Shown: positions 43,156 to 54,872 of the stretch, in pieces
Layout of the letters: every line of letters begins with the position of its first letter
Numbering within the stretch: position 1 is the first letter of the stretch
Origin: Sequoia sempervirens
Taxonomy: Eukaryota > Streptophyta > Pinopsida > Cupressales > Cupressaceae
Reading direction: 5' to 3'
DNA length: 64,000 nucleotides
NCBI GenBank assembly: GCA_007258455.2
Contig: VDFB02262565.1
Location: forward strand, 1-64,000
Made by a program: the position numbers and the translations under genes
Notes under the pieces: generated by a model
The model's input: the letters and a program-made list of their open reading frames with translations, nothing else
What the model was told of the DNA's origin: nothing
Database searches by the model: none

Positions 43156-46100
43156 TGTAATGCCCCGCCAAATAACCACAAAGGATAATAATACATCTAA
43201 CATTTATGGCACCAATTTTTTTTAAAGTACTAACATACACCATAATAATCATACATCACATGAAATGAAACTAAGCATGATCTACATATAACAATCCCTC
43301 GGGTTTACATGACTACATTAATTTTCACAACAACATCATTACATCACATGGAAGGTATGTATACACCAGTAGCCATAAGATAACATGGACATGGACAATA
43401 CATTAATCAAGGATTACAATATTACAATGCCGCTTCCCAACATGAATGGGGAAGATACAATAAAATGGAATGATACATTTGAAATGATGGAGTACAAAGC
43501 TGCAATATTGGATCCAACTCTGGTACAACACAGGAGTCACTGCAAGGTACAATTTCACACTTCTCGATCAATGACTGGGGACCCAATTGGGTGCATAGCA
43601 TGTTCCACCCAACCACATGGACCCTAAGGCTCACCCCCCCATGTTAAGAGATGACAAGAAAGATCCCAACGATAACCATCATACAGAACAGGGATACAAG
43701 ACTTCACAACAAGAACCACAATAACATAAGACAATCTTCAGCACAAGATATAACCAACACAAGATGTTCCCAACATAAGGAATTACCAATAAAGCATCAA
43801 CATACATATGCCAACATGTGCTTCCAGAGGCCCAAGAATAACATAGAAGGAATACAAAACATACATGGTTGTTAAAGGAAGAGTGTCATCGCAATGTTGC
43901 ATGGGATACCCTGGCGAATCTTCCTAGGCCCCGGCCCCCAACTTGGGTTACCCTGGTGACCTCTTACGAAACCCAACCCCACATGCAATCCAATGCGGCA
44001 TCGATTATCTTTCATAAGGACAATAAAATGGTTTTTCCATTCTAGGCCTTCTCAACTCATCTCAAGCCCATACAAGCACTTCAGCCATGAGTGAGGCATT
44101 TACTTATATCTTGTTAATGTGTGTTTCTATCCAAAACCCCTAATTAAATATTAATGTTTTCACTTGATTAATAAACTTCCAATGAGTTACCCTGGGACCT
44201 CTTCCAGGTCTCGGCCCCCATTGAAAGCCACTCCCCTTATGAACAACAAAACTCAAAAGATACTATCAGGGTAAGCTCCCATGCACAACATATAAAGCCA
44301 CAAGATAAATTGCATTAAGCAAGGCATACACCATCCTACACAAAATCCTCATAATGAAACTATTTTCAAGTGCAAGGCTAAACCCAATCATCAAATAAAT
44401 CATACGAGCAATAGCTCACAAAGAACCAAAAGTGAAGGCCAATAATAAAGCAACACCTTTCTTTCCCTTTCTCTGGAAGACTGATAAATCACTAAAACAA
44501 GGGTTTCCCAAAAAGGTGACAACAAAACTTGATCTCAAAATCAGCATCAAACTCAAAATCAAAGCAATATTACTTGCACAACTCAAGTTACGTAATTCAC
44601 CTCAATATCAATTCAAAACAACCTCAATTCCAAAAACTACCCACATAATTCACCAAAGGGAACCCATCCAACATGCAACCAAAGCAAACACTATTAAACC
44701 CAGCTCATAGTAACCAAGCATTCGGAAACAAATCCATAAATAAACATCAATACTACCACACAACCAACCACATAAGAGAATGACTTCACTTTATAAGCCA
44801 TATTCACAATAACACATAATTCACTATGATATCTACTACTCCAATTTACAATTCAACTATTAGAGAAAATGTGGAAAACAACACTTAAAAATACCATCAA
44901 CAACTTTCAAATATTTTATAATTATCTTAATATCAACACATTCATCACTAACACGGAAATAAAAAAGGTTAATAATAAATTACAACAACAATGTCATTAT
45001 TCCAAATGATCAATTCACAAAACAATTAACAAGGTACTATAAAATATTGACAAATTCTTAATCGACCCACCTTATCTATTTTTACAAAACTACATTACTA
45101 ACTACACGACAAGATTCACCTATATTTTGTTTCATCATTTACTAACTAGATAACACTAATTTCTTCTGTAAGGCAAGAAGAAAACCACCTATATCCTCAT
45201 TTCCAAATTTTAACAATAAGCAAACATATAGTGATTATCTAGCCATTGAGAGAGTATTTGATTATCTAGACTTACTTGGACTCAGCAACTAATGGGATTT
45301 TCTAATAGGAGCCTAAGCCTAGATCACATATTAATACAGTTATAGGTCTTAACTTATAAAAATGATGAGCATTTATTTGTTCAAAGATCTTTAATTATTA
45401 TTAGTATCTAATTATATTTTAATATAAGAGGATAGAGGTTTAAGAACTGTGTTAGGATGAAAGCAACTCTATCTAGTTTCTAATATGAGGAAGCATGGAA
45501 AATTTTCCGCTCTGTAACTATCTTTTGATATACAAATATTTAAGATATAATAATTAGAAACAACCATGCATGTTCATCCCAATCCGAAAACAATCCAGTA
45601 TCAATTTCAAAGTTAAGCAACTTCACTAAAAGCAAAGAAGTATGAGAATAGATTTATTCTCATTTTTGATGGTTTACAGATTATTGATATAGACTAATTT
45701 TCCATCCTCAGATCAACTATTTTCTAATAGAATTAGAGTGAATTTTTCTTAACCCAAAGTAGATTCACATAAGTTAATCAATACAGTAGGTGAAATAAAG
45801 AGTTGGATGCTTTGATAAATAACATCCTAAACCTTTATGGCCCTCTATGTTCAAATGCGGCATTGGTGAGGGTTCCAATGTAACAGGGAGGTTATAGAAA
45901 TATGTACGCCTTAACACGTTCAAATACTACCGCTATGATAGACTACAAAAGGATTTAGAGAGCTATTTATACATCCACTCCCTTCTAAGTTCGAATGTTG
46001 CAACTGTGATAAATTGTCCACTAAGTCAAGAAGATAAATTTTATCTTTGAACTTCCTGATATGATTATGTTCCGCAACTGAGAAAGATTGACAATGGAAT

Positions 46101-48186
46101 CACGGAAGCTATTTAATTCTATACACTCCACCATGTTCTAGAGCTGCTGTCGTGATAGGTTGAGAATGGAATCAGGGAGCTATTTAATTCTGTACAATGC
46201 CTTAGTTCAAAATGTTGTAACTGTGACAGGTTGCCAAGTATATTAGAAAGTGAATATTGGAATTTGAAAGTATCGCCATCTACTTGTATTTTTTATTATT
46301 ATTTTCAAGTGCTTCAACTGCGATAGACTGTTAGCAAAATCAAGCAGGTTATTTAAACATTTAAACTTCCTAATATGTTCAAGCTTGCAGCTAAGACAGG
46401 ATGACAAAGAAATCAGAGAGATTATTTAAATCTATACACCCTACCATGTTCAAATGCATCGTTGTGATAAGTTACAAATAGAATTAGAGAGATTATATAA
46501 ACCTTTAAACTTCCTATTATAAAATACAAAAGAAAGAAATTCTACACAAGTTTTCTAAAGAAGAATAAAGAAAAGCTAATATTGAATATTACATTGAATG
46601 TACAATGCTGCAGAAAGATAGCACTGATAAATAAACCACAGGCTGCACAAAGAAGGGATAGCAAACTGTAAAGCAAAGACCTTAATTTACAGAGAGCGAA
46701 TAGCCAAAAGAAACAAGGCTCTATGAGGAGGACGCCAGTAGGAGGGAGTGCCTTTGAGAGGGAATTTCAAAGAGGAGTCTATCAACAAGTAATTTTCACG
46801 CAAATGCGATAACATCTAATCTACCGTGTGATGGAAGAAGAAGCAAGAGAAGAAATGAATTACTAACACATTGTTTGCCATGATTACTACATTTAATAAC
46901 TATGCATTCACAACACATCCAATCAAGGAGGGACCAGTGACATTGAGGAATAAAAACAACCATGGAGGTGAAATAAAACTATAGCAGGACTATCACAATC
47001 TAGCTATACATTGAGTTCACCCATCACCGGCTAAGAGTACAAGGTATGAATCACGGTGTACGTAGCCCATAAAAAAAAAATTCAGAATATTTATATAGAG
47101 GGCATGATACCCATCCGAGCATATGGCTAAGAGGAGTAATACAAAGGTTGGTCTCATTTACCCAATAAAGGCTATGAAAAGAGTAAATGACAGGGAAAAT
47201 AAACCTTGCATGGTGAACACAAATGACTTGGCTAAAAAAAAACTTTGAAATCTCTCAGCAATTGAATTCGATGGGAAGGCAAGATGAATCAATACCATGA
47301 CTTATAGTTACGGAAGCACCCTGACAAATCCAGTTCTCAGAGGGAAATTACATTGTTTAAACTTTAAAGATTGGGTATCTCAAAGAATGCAAAGTCATAC
47401 ACAAAATAGATTTGTTGCAATCAAAATTAGTTATCAAATTTTATGAAAAACCTAAGCATCTGAGGATTTAGAAAAGTAAAAACCTAGATTCAGTTGATTA
47501 AAATAGTTGTGAATCAGACGCAGATTGGATTTCCAACTATGGCTTCAAATTCACCAAGAGCCTCAATAGTTCTGCCTGCAATACGATTGATATCGCCTTG
47601 TTCTTCTCATTCTTCCCTCCCCTATGGAGTGTTTTTCCCCAAACACATATTCGATGCTTCCAGTTGAGTTAGTGCGACTAAGCACCACTATCTATCCTCT
47701 CCATTTCTAGTTGCTTTGAGCTATATTGTATAGAGATACCATCTTTTTCATCACTCTAAAGCATGCAAAAACCCCAAAAGCCAACACCCAATGCATCCTC
47801 TCCCCCTGATCCTCCCGCATCTCCCCCTTTAAAAATAATCTCGATAACATTTTCTCATGCACCACCACTGCAAAACTATTGCATGCAAATCCTAACAGAC
47901 CAGTCACCCCCAGAACAATCAGTTCCCCGCATTCAATTAGAACAAATCTGTTAAAGAGTATTCAATGCATGTTCTCCTTCAAATACATGTCACTCATCCA
48001 TGCAGGCGGTCACCAAATCATTAAATGCAAATTCCCAAAAATAGGTAAGGCATTGCATTTTAAGTTATTTATTATTTATTACTTATGCTTTCCTCCTCAA
48101 TGAAATAAACAAATAAAGACACCCAACAGACACATTACTCTAGACAAAGTCAATACGCAAGGCCACAATCACGGAGGGGCATTACA
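43156..48186. repeat. S3: 5.03-kb solo LTR-like element
   Basis: Starts TGTAATGCCCCGCC and ends GGAGGGGCATTACA, so 13 of 14 terminal bases are inverted repeats. A perfect CTATC duplication lies at 43151-43155 and 48187-48191. TG...CA ends and a 5-base duplication fit integrase-mediated insertion, and no second LTR or coding region is found inside. A very long solo LTR is the best call; a non-coding DNA transposon cannot be excluded from the inverted ends. Two copies of a TTACCCTGG...ACCTCTT motif with CGGCCCCCA lie near 43920-43980 and 44186-44222, and a diverged tandem array lies at 45830-46530. Orientation is unknown. Confidence 0.75.
45830..46530. repeat. Diverged tandem array, about 72-bp unit, in S3
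   Basis: A unit of the form GAGCTATTTAATTCTATACA, then CC...ATGTTCAAATG and a GTGATAGGTTG box, then GGAATCAG, repeats with many substitutions. Clear anchors are at 46104 and 46176 (72 apart) and 46411 and 46482 (71 apart). Weaker copies run from about 45840. Not coding. Confidence 0.7.
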
Positions 48187-48191
48187 CTATC

Positions 48192-49014
48192 AAAGAACTT
48201 GCGAGCTTGGAGTCTTGTGAGACCTCCCATCACCACAGTTGCAATGGTGGTGAATTTTTCAAGTTTATTGCTTGCATTCTCCCTTCATTGGCCTTGAGAG
48301 CCTTTGGGTAGAGTTGGTAACACTTCATTCCTCTCCTTTGTGATTTGATAGAGTAGTATTTGTCTTTTGTAGTGTTCATTGCACTTCTTTCAATCTTCTT
48401 TATTGCATATTCTACTTTGTTGCTTTATAGTTGTTTGTGGAGATGGAAAGACCAAAGCGGGGATTTGATTGAGGCAAGCCCCTATACAACCCCAAAAATT
48501 TCCCCCTCTTGTTTGTGTGTAGGTGAATGTGTGTGTGGAGCTAGCTAGCAAATTGGTGATTTTGTGAGATCATATTCATCACCCTAGCTTTTATTTACTT
48601 GCTTTTTCATCTTTGTCTTTATTTTTTGTACTTCATCATTCTATTTACTTCATTAAAATCAGCTAGCTAGGATGCAAGTAGGTTTTTGTATGTTTCTTCA
48701 CTATACTTTACGTTTTATGGCCATAGGAATGCTAGCGCACCAGAGAGATTCCAATGTGTCATGTTGTCATCCTAGACCTGCATTGTGATCCTTAGAAAAA
48801 GAGCTATCTGAGGTAAAATTTGGACTCCAAAAATTGGATTGTCTAGCCCTAAATAGAATTCCAAGTTTGTAGAGTGATAGAAGTACTAAATAGTGCTCTT
48901 CATTCTCAATCCTCACCCCAAAATATCCTTTTAGAATGAGGTAAGTTAGGAAAGCTCTCCGCTCTTGGCTCTTTGTGACCTAGAGCCTTGACATGGTTGG
49001 TTCCCCTCTCTTAC
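48192..49014 (+). repeat. G3 LTR, right part
   Basis: Ends CCCTCTCTTACA at about 49014, directly before a primer-site-like TTTGGTGAACCCAACGTG. Its last 220 bases (48790-49014) match in reverse the sequence at 53429-53650, which confirms an LTR end of a repeated family. The left part lies beyond S3. Confidence 0.65.
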
Positions 49015-49017
49015 ATT

Positions 49018-49037
49018 TTTTGGTGAACCCAACGTGA
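49018..49037 (+). other. G3 primer-binding-site-like sequence
   Basis: TTTGGTGAACCCAACGTG follows the LTR end. It resembles the TTTGGCGACCC-type sites next to some plant gypsy LTRs. The tRNA is not assigned. Confidence 0.5.
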
Positions 49038-49169
49038 ACAATGTCTTTCCATTCGCCTGTGTTGAAACTTTTTCCTCGCACCTGGTGGTTGTTATAACCC
49101 TAAGTGTTGTGAAGGCCTATGAGAATCACAACCTAGTCCACAACTCCCAGGTGCGTTGTTAGGAGAAGC

Positions 49170-51030
49170 ATGAAACACTTAATGATGGAGAAGACAAAGG
49201 TCACTTCTAGTTTTTCCTCCAGTTTTTCCACTAGTTTGGATACTAACTTTACCACTGGTTTTCCTACAGGCTTCAATAACTATATGGTTTTCATAGATGA
49301 GACCACTCACATTCCTAATCCTCTAGCATCCCCTATGACGTCATTCATGGATGAGGATGAGCCTATGCATGTCCCTACAAAAAATATTTTGGCATTGGAT
49401 AATAGATTAGAAGACCTTATGAATCATTGGGAGAAAGCACCAAACATGGTGAGAGTCACTAAGCTTACCAACAAAGTGAGACATTTATTAGGAAAGAATC
49501 CGATAGGCATAAAGTTCTTACTTGGCCTTGCCAATCTAACTGAAGCTTATGTCCCTTTGTATAAGACTAGATCGGGTACTATGTAGGGGGAAGCACTCGA
49601 TACCTATGAAAGAAAAATAGGCGTTTCAATGCCTACCACATCTATATGTATGGAAAAAACATTCCCCTTGATCAATGTCTCCTTTTCTTCTCAAAATTCC
49701 CCCACTATCAAGGTGAGTAAAAATGCCCCTTGGGCTCAATTTCACCCCTCCTACTGCCCTTAGTAGAGGGGGTTCTCATGGAATGAGTGGTAGTGGATTT
49801 GGTAGCAAAGGTGGTACTAGTGGAGGAGGCTTTGGAAGAGGCCGTGGTGGTAGTTTTGGTAGTGGAGGTGGCTTTGGTGGAGGCCCTACTAGTGGTGGTG
49901 GCTCTGACAAAGGTTACAACAGTGGCTCTAGAGGTGGTTCTAGTGGTGGTGGTTCTTAAGGTTCCACTGGCCCTTTGTCATCTTCTAACCCTATTTTGAA
50001 CACTCTTCCTCAAAACATGGGTCGAATGCAAAAATAGTTTCCAAGCCTTTCCTAGGCCTTTCCCCAACCTATCTTCTAGTCGTTCTTCTGACATAGGCCA
50101 TTTTCGGTAGCAATCTTGAGTACTCCCTTCCCTCAAGGAATGTAGATTCCCAAATTTGAGAAGTATTGTAGCAAAGGGGACCCACAAACACATGTGTCTA
50201 CCTTTAATTCCATTTGTACATATTTATTCCATAATGACACATTGATGGAAAAATTATTTCCTTGATCTCTTAAGGATACAACACTCGAGTGGTACTATTC
50301 CTTGATCGATAATTCTATATTTTCATTTGATTAACTTGTAAATCAATTTCTTCAACAATTCCAAGCCAACATTGGACCAAAGATGACCTTCTTGGATCTC
50401 ATATGATGCAATCAAGGTTATAATGAGAAGATAACTTATTTCATAGCGCAATATCAAGCACTCTTTTCAAAAATCTCTTATCTATTGCCTAATTTTGATG
50501 TGCAAAGGGTGTTCATAGGAAACCTATAGTGACCTTGGTAGGAAAAGTTTTCCCTCATGAAGTACAATTCTTTTGTGCATTTGTGTGTTGTGTTATGAGA
50601 ATATTAGTAGACTGTAGTTCAGTTTAGGGGATCTTCCTTGCACTCCCATTTAGAAGGAAAATCTATCATATCAATCTTAGAAAAAGGTAAGGTTATTACG
50701 AATGTAGTCACTATGATGAATGATAACGACCTCAAATGAAATAGAAAGTTTACCAAGTTAGCAAAATCTTATTCTTCCATCATACAAAAGTTGTTGAAGC
50801 ATAAGTTCATAACCTTAAAAAACCCTCGACCTCTCAAGGAACCTTAACCTGATTGGTATGATGTAAATTCCTTCTATTAGTACCATCAAGTCAATGGACA
50901 TGATATCAAATGTTGTATGTGCCTGCATCACGAGATACAAGATCACATCAATGATGATACAATTTGACTCGATGGTACAAATTAAAATACAAATAAATTG
51001 GTGGTGAAAACTAATAGTGAGTTGTAGATC
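49170..51030 (+). pseudogene. G3 gag with Gly-rich insert
   Basis: 138 open codons (49170-49586; ALDNRLEDLMNHWEKAP) form the N-terminal part. 49723-49959 is a Gly/Ser-rich, Arg-containing stretch (FGRGRGGSFGSGGGFGGG). The capsid block follows at 50160-50560 with FHNDTLMEKLFP, SLKDTTLEWYYSLIDNSI, FLQQFQANIGPKM and FIAQYQALFSKISY, typical of retrotransposon gag. Near 50880 YHQVNGHDIKCCMCLHHEIQ replaces the usual Cys-His box. At least ten stops interrupt it. Confidence 0.8.
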
Positions 51031-51182
51031 TACATGGACCTATTTCTTTCCACTCTACTAACTTGATTATTGACCCCTTCAATTATTCCACTCAACCCTT
51101 GGAACATGTTAACATGGTCAAATTTACTCCTTCCCCACAACCTACGCTTGGCTCACCAAATGTGACATTCACTACATAGGAC

Positions 51183-51785
51183 ATGCCCTTGAATAACAAG
51201 CCCTCTCCCCTCTACATTCCCAGTCACCTCAATGGTAACATTGGGATGGGAGTCCTAGTTGATCTCGTGAACCGAGTGAATGTTATCACAAAGGATACAT
51301 TATGGATAAATTCATTACAAAGGGAGGAGCATGAAGAAACAAATTCTTCCATTTGTATGTATAATGGCCTCTCTCTCAAGATGTGTGGATCAATAACTCT
51401 TTTTTTCCTAGTTGGACCTAGGGCTATGAACACAACCTTTGATGTTATCCTGGAATCTTATTTATTCAGGGTGAAGTTAGGAATACCTTGGCTAGATTCC
51501 ATGAATGGAATCACTTTCATCATTCATAAGTGTTTAAAATAATCCCATGAAGGTGTTGTGCATTTCATGCATGACACTAAATATCAACCATTGGTGTCCC
51601 ATGGGGGCTATTCATTAGATCATTGTTGGCCCACCCTAGTTGGTCTGCTTCCCCCAATAACAAACCTACTTTACCAAAACTATGTGAAGTATAAGACCGA
51701 AGGAAAGGGACAACCAAACTTGACCCTTTTGGTAGCGCAGCTTATTAGTTGCATCCTCTTCTTGAAAGGGAAAGGAGAAGCCTAG
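51183..51785 (+). pseudogene. G3 retropepsin-like domain
   Basis: GVLVDLVNRVNVITKDTLW occupies the active-site position. The Asp is present but the following Gly is Val (DLV for D-x-G), so activity is doubtful. It continues with YNGLSLKMCGSITLFFLVG and FRVKLGIPWLDSMNGITF, the C-terminal half of the fold. After a stop at 51540, HGGYSLDHCWPTLVGLLPP follows. In relatives this domain is followed by pol; here it is not. Confidence 0.72.
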
Positions 51786-52830
51786 CCATCATCAGGGTGC
51801 CCCTTTCACTCCTCTTTTTGAAGAAGAGTTTTGGATGTCTACTCCTGGATTCCACATGAGAAGTCTAATGGTTCCTGCTTGGTGCAAAGGTAATATTAGG
51901 ATATTGGATCTTCCTATTGTGCCTCCTGGACCTTGGCCCTACCCATACCATAGAAGAAAGGTTCCCCATTGAGAATCCTTTGTGTCTCAGCCTCTGTGGC
52001 CTCCCACTACTCTTGCTTGCTCCTAAAGCAGTGAATCAGAAGAGGCCCGCCACTAAGGTGCAAGAGCTGACTCCCCCTGTTGTTTCTCAACCTCTTCCTC
52101 CTACTCCCATTCAGTATTTTATCCCTATATTGGAGACAGTTGTGATGGAAACTTATATGTATGAGGAGGAGCCTCCTATCCCTTAATAAATTTGGCCTCT
52201 AGCTTGGAGAGTCACAGAAATTGCCTTGCACGCAAGCACAAGCACCAACAAAAAGGTTTGGTGGATGAGAAGGATGCTTTGTAGAGAAAGGAAGAGGATT
52301 CAATTACCCCTATTTTAGGGCCTCTCAATACATCCTCCTCTCTCCTCTCCCCTGCTTCTATTCAATTTAATTTGGTTCTATTTCTAGTTCCCCCTACGAT
52401 TGTGAGTGTGCTTGACCCTAAAAAGACCGTGGACATGCCGAATAATTTGATGGTGTCTACCAGAGTTTTCTAAGCCTCTTTCATGCCTCTCACCTCATCT
52501 GTGGGGATTTCAAATCCTTTTATGAAGTTAAAATTTGAGGTTGTCCCTTTTAGCAATGGAGGGCATAAGAGGAGCACACCTTCTTTAAAGGGTGGTCCTA
52601 CACTAGCTTGTTCTATCCTAGTGATAGAACCAACTCTAGCATTCCCTAATTTCATCACTACTCCTGAGTCACTCGATGAGCCAAGTAGTGAATCCTGGGT
52701 GCCGCCTCCCCCATCTGTTGAGGTCACACATGGAATTTCTATAAAGTGCATGTTTAACTCTTTGGACGAGGTCCTAGCCTTGTTAGCAATCTTTACAAAT
52801 TCATTGACCATTGCTCCACAAGAGCCTAGT
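51786..52830 (+). pseudogene. G3 Pro-rich tail region
   Basis: Open pieces at 51917-52186 (PPVVSQPLPPTPIQYFIP, VVMETYMYEEEPPIP) and 52483-52830 (NGGHKRSTPSLKGGPTLACS) have coding texture but no known domain. They follow the protease-like part in the same direction, separated by shifts and stops, and end at the junction with the inverted G1-type gag. Function unknown. Confidence 0.45.
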
Positions 52831-53428
52831 TTCATTTCTAAAGCCCATGAACCATTGCAATGCTACATCTTTCAAAGTGGCTAGAAATAGTTTAAGTTTT
52901 TTTGTATCATTGTGATAACCATAACTATCACAAAAAACACCAAATTCAAAAAGAAATATTCCAGGATCTTTCATAGAAAGACCTCAAAAAATATGTAAAG
53001 AAGAATGAGGTATGTTCTTCATGGGGGAATCTTCCTTTGGTTGGGTAATGGAAAATTCAAAGGTGATAGGATTGTTATTATTCAATGCTCTTTCACCATT
53101 ATTATTGTTGTTATTATTATCAACCATGGTTTCAAATGCCTAAGAGGTGTAAAAATATTAGAACAACTTAGGATCTTTGCTTATTGGAGTCTTACCACTT
53201 CAATGTTCATAGGATTCTTGAAAGAATTTAGCAAGCTTCCTAAATGGATATTTTAGGGTCTCAAGTATCTCTTGTTGGGTGCTAGAAGGTGACTCAAAAT
53301 TAGACTCAATAATGGACTCAATGACACACTTTTCAATATCAGGTTCAACTAATTCCTTTTTTGATGGTGTATTCACAAATAATGGCTCTATTCCTTTTTG
53401 TGGGATTTCTTGTTTTGAACTTGTAAGA
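52831..53428 (-). pseudogene. Second gag fragment of the G1 family
   Basis: Closely matches the G1 gag at about 9405-9890 and 28184-28290, including the Asn-codon run near 53100 and the FESPSST-type segment near 53290. It reads through the point where C1 interrupts G1, so it documents the empty site. Its right end breaks off at GAACT next to TGTAAGAGAAGGG. Confidence 0.88.
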
Positions 53429-54872
53429 GAAGGGGACCAACCATGTTAAGGCTCTAGGTCATGGAGATCTAAGAGAAGAGGGCTAACCTAACTTACCTCA
53501 CTCTAAAAGATGTCTTAGGGTAAGGATCAAGAATGATGAGCACTATAACATAATTTTATCACCCTACAGATCCTAAACTTAGGTTTGGGCTAGGTGAGCT
53601 AGTTTTTGGAGTCGGTACTATCTCAGATAGCTCTTTGTCTAAGGATAATAGTGTGTTTCTAGGATGAAAATGTGGTGTTATGTCTCAAAAGTGTAGGTTT
53701 TTAAACCATAAGAGGGTTACAATCTCTTAATACACCTTTGGCCCACAAACAAGGTAAGCAAGGCTAATTACCTCCTACTCTTCAGGCTTTGCTAGACCTA
53801 GGCAGGTATACCTAAACAATAAGGTAGATTTAAAGTGGGATTTGGTTCCCATATTGAGCAATCTACTCACTATGGCACATGAGGGTGGAGTAGATGCAAA
53901 TCTTTGATGGTTAATTCTGATTGAAAGTAGTTAAAAATTCAAGATTGTGAGTTGTATGTTGTATGAAATATTCTAAGTATGACCAATGCCTACTCCTATT
54001 GGGTGAATGTAGTGAATGAGTGGGTGGTGATTATGGAATGGAGATAGACTTGTAAGATAGGTAAACCTATTATTCACCTTATCTATAATTACTATGAACT
54101 TGAGATATCTACACCTTGTGCAGACATACAAGTTTGTTTATTATAGTGTTCTTCTTTAATAATCCTAGTGATATCCCCTCAAGTTACTATGAAAGCATGA
54201 AAGGACCTTTAATTCTTAAGTTAATGGAAACCAATAAAAAAAATCTCTAAAAGGATTTTAATCCTAGGTAGGGACCAATTAAAGTAAACTATTTCAAAGG
54301 ATTTTAATTCACACCAACTAGAAATCAATCAAAGAATCCACATAGTAACAAAAAATGTGTTCTGATAAATATTGCAAACTTAAATAACTTGAAAAGAAGA
54401 CTTTGGAGACAATAAAGTAATAGATAAGCATGAAAATTGACACAATAATTGAACACTGAAAATGGATTATGATTGATAAATTGTCTACTCCATTGTATTA
54501 CTTCAAAATATAAGCATTATAATAGAAGTATTTTAATATGGTATGGATGGGAAGATTATGCAACCTATCTTCTTACTAATTCCTACTCTAATGGAATGGA
54601 ATATGATATGATGATGATGATCTCAAAATCAGACCATGGTTTCCCTATTTGTATGGGAATCAAAAAGCTTTAGGCTTGTTTACAAAAATTTGCATCGCTT
54701 CATAAATAAAACATAATTATAATAAACATAAAAACATCAAGATTTATTTGGTGGATGCACTACAATCCATTAATCTCTAGCAACCGCCCTTGATCATCTA
54801 ATACTTGTTCATGACTCATGCACCAAGATCATGTATCCAAAACCATCAAACTCCAATCCCTTCTCTCTTGGC
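53429..54872 (-). repeat. Minus-strand LTR fragment related to G3 LTR
   Basis: Begins TGTAAGAGAAGGG; on the minus strand this is an LTR end, CCCTTCTCTTACA. The reverse complement of 53429-53650 aligns with 48790-49014 (GAGCTATCTGAG, CCTAGAGCC, ACATGGTTGGT shared). Further away the similarity fades, so the element border is unknown; the rest to 54872 is non-coding. Confidence 0.55.

Larger units (their letters stand above)
43000..52830 (+). mobile_element. G3: gypsy-related element with gag and protease only
   Basis: From the LTR ending at 49014 the element runs to an abrupt junction with a G1-type gag fragment at about 52825-52830. It encodes gag (49170-51030) and a protease-like domain (51183-51640), then a Pro-rich stretch, with no RT, RNase H or integrase. 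No 3' LTR in the same orientation follows, so the right end is truncated or displaced. The left border is approximate because S3 splits the LTR. Confidence 0.6.

Noticed and set aside
43156..48186. S3 as a DNA transposon because of its inverted ends
   Set aside because: TG...CA ends and a 5-base duplication fit an LTR better and no transposase was seen; kept only as an alternative.
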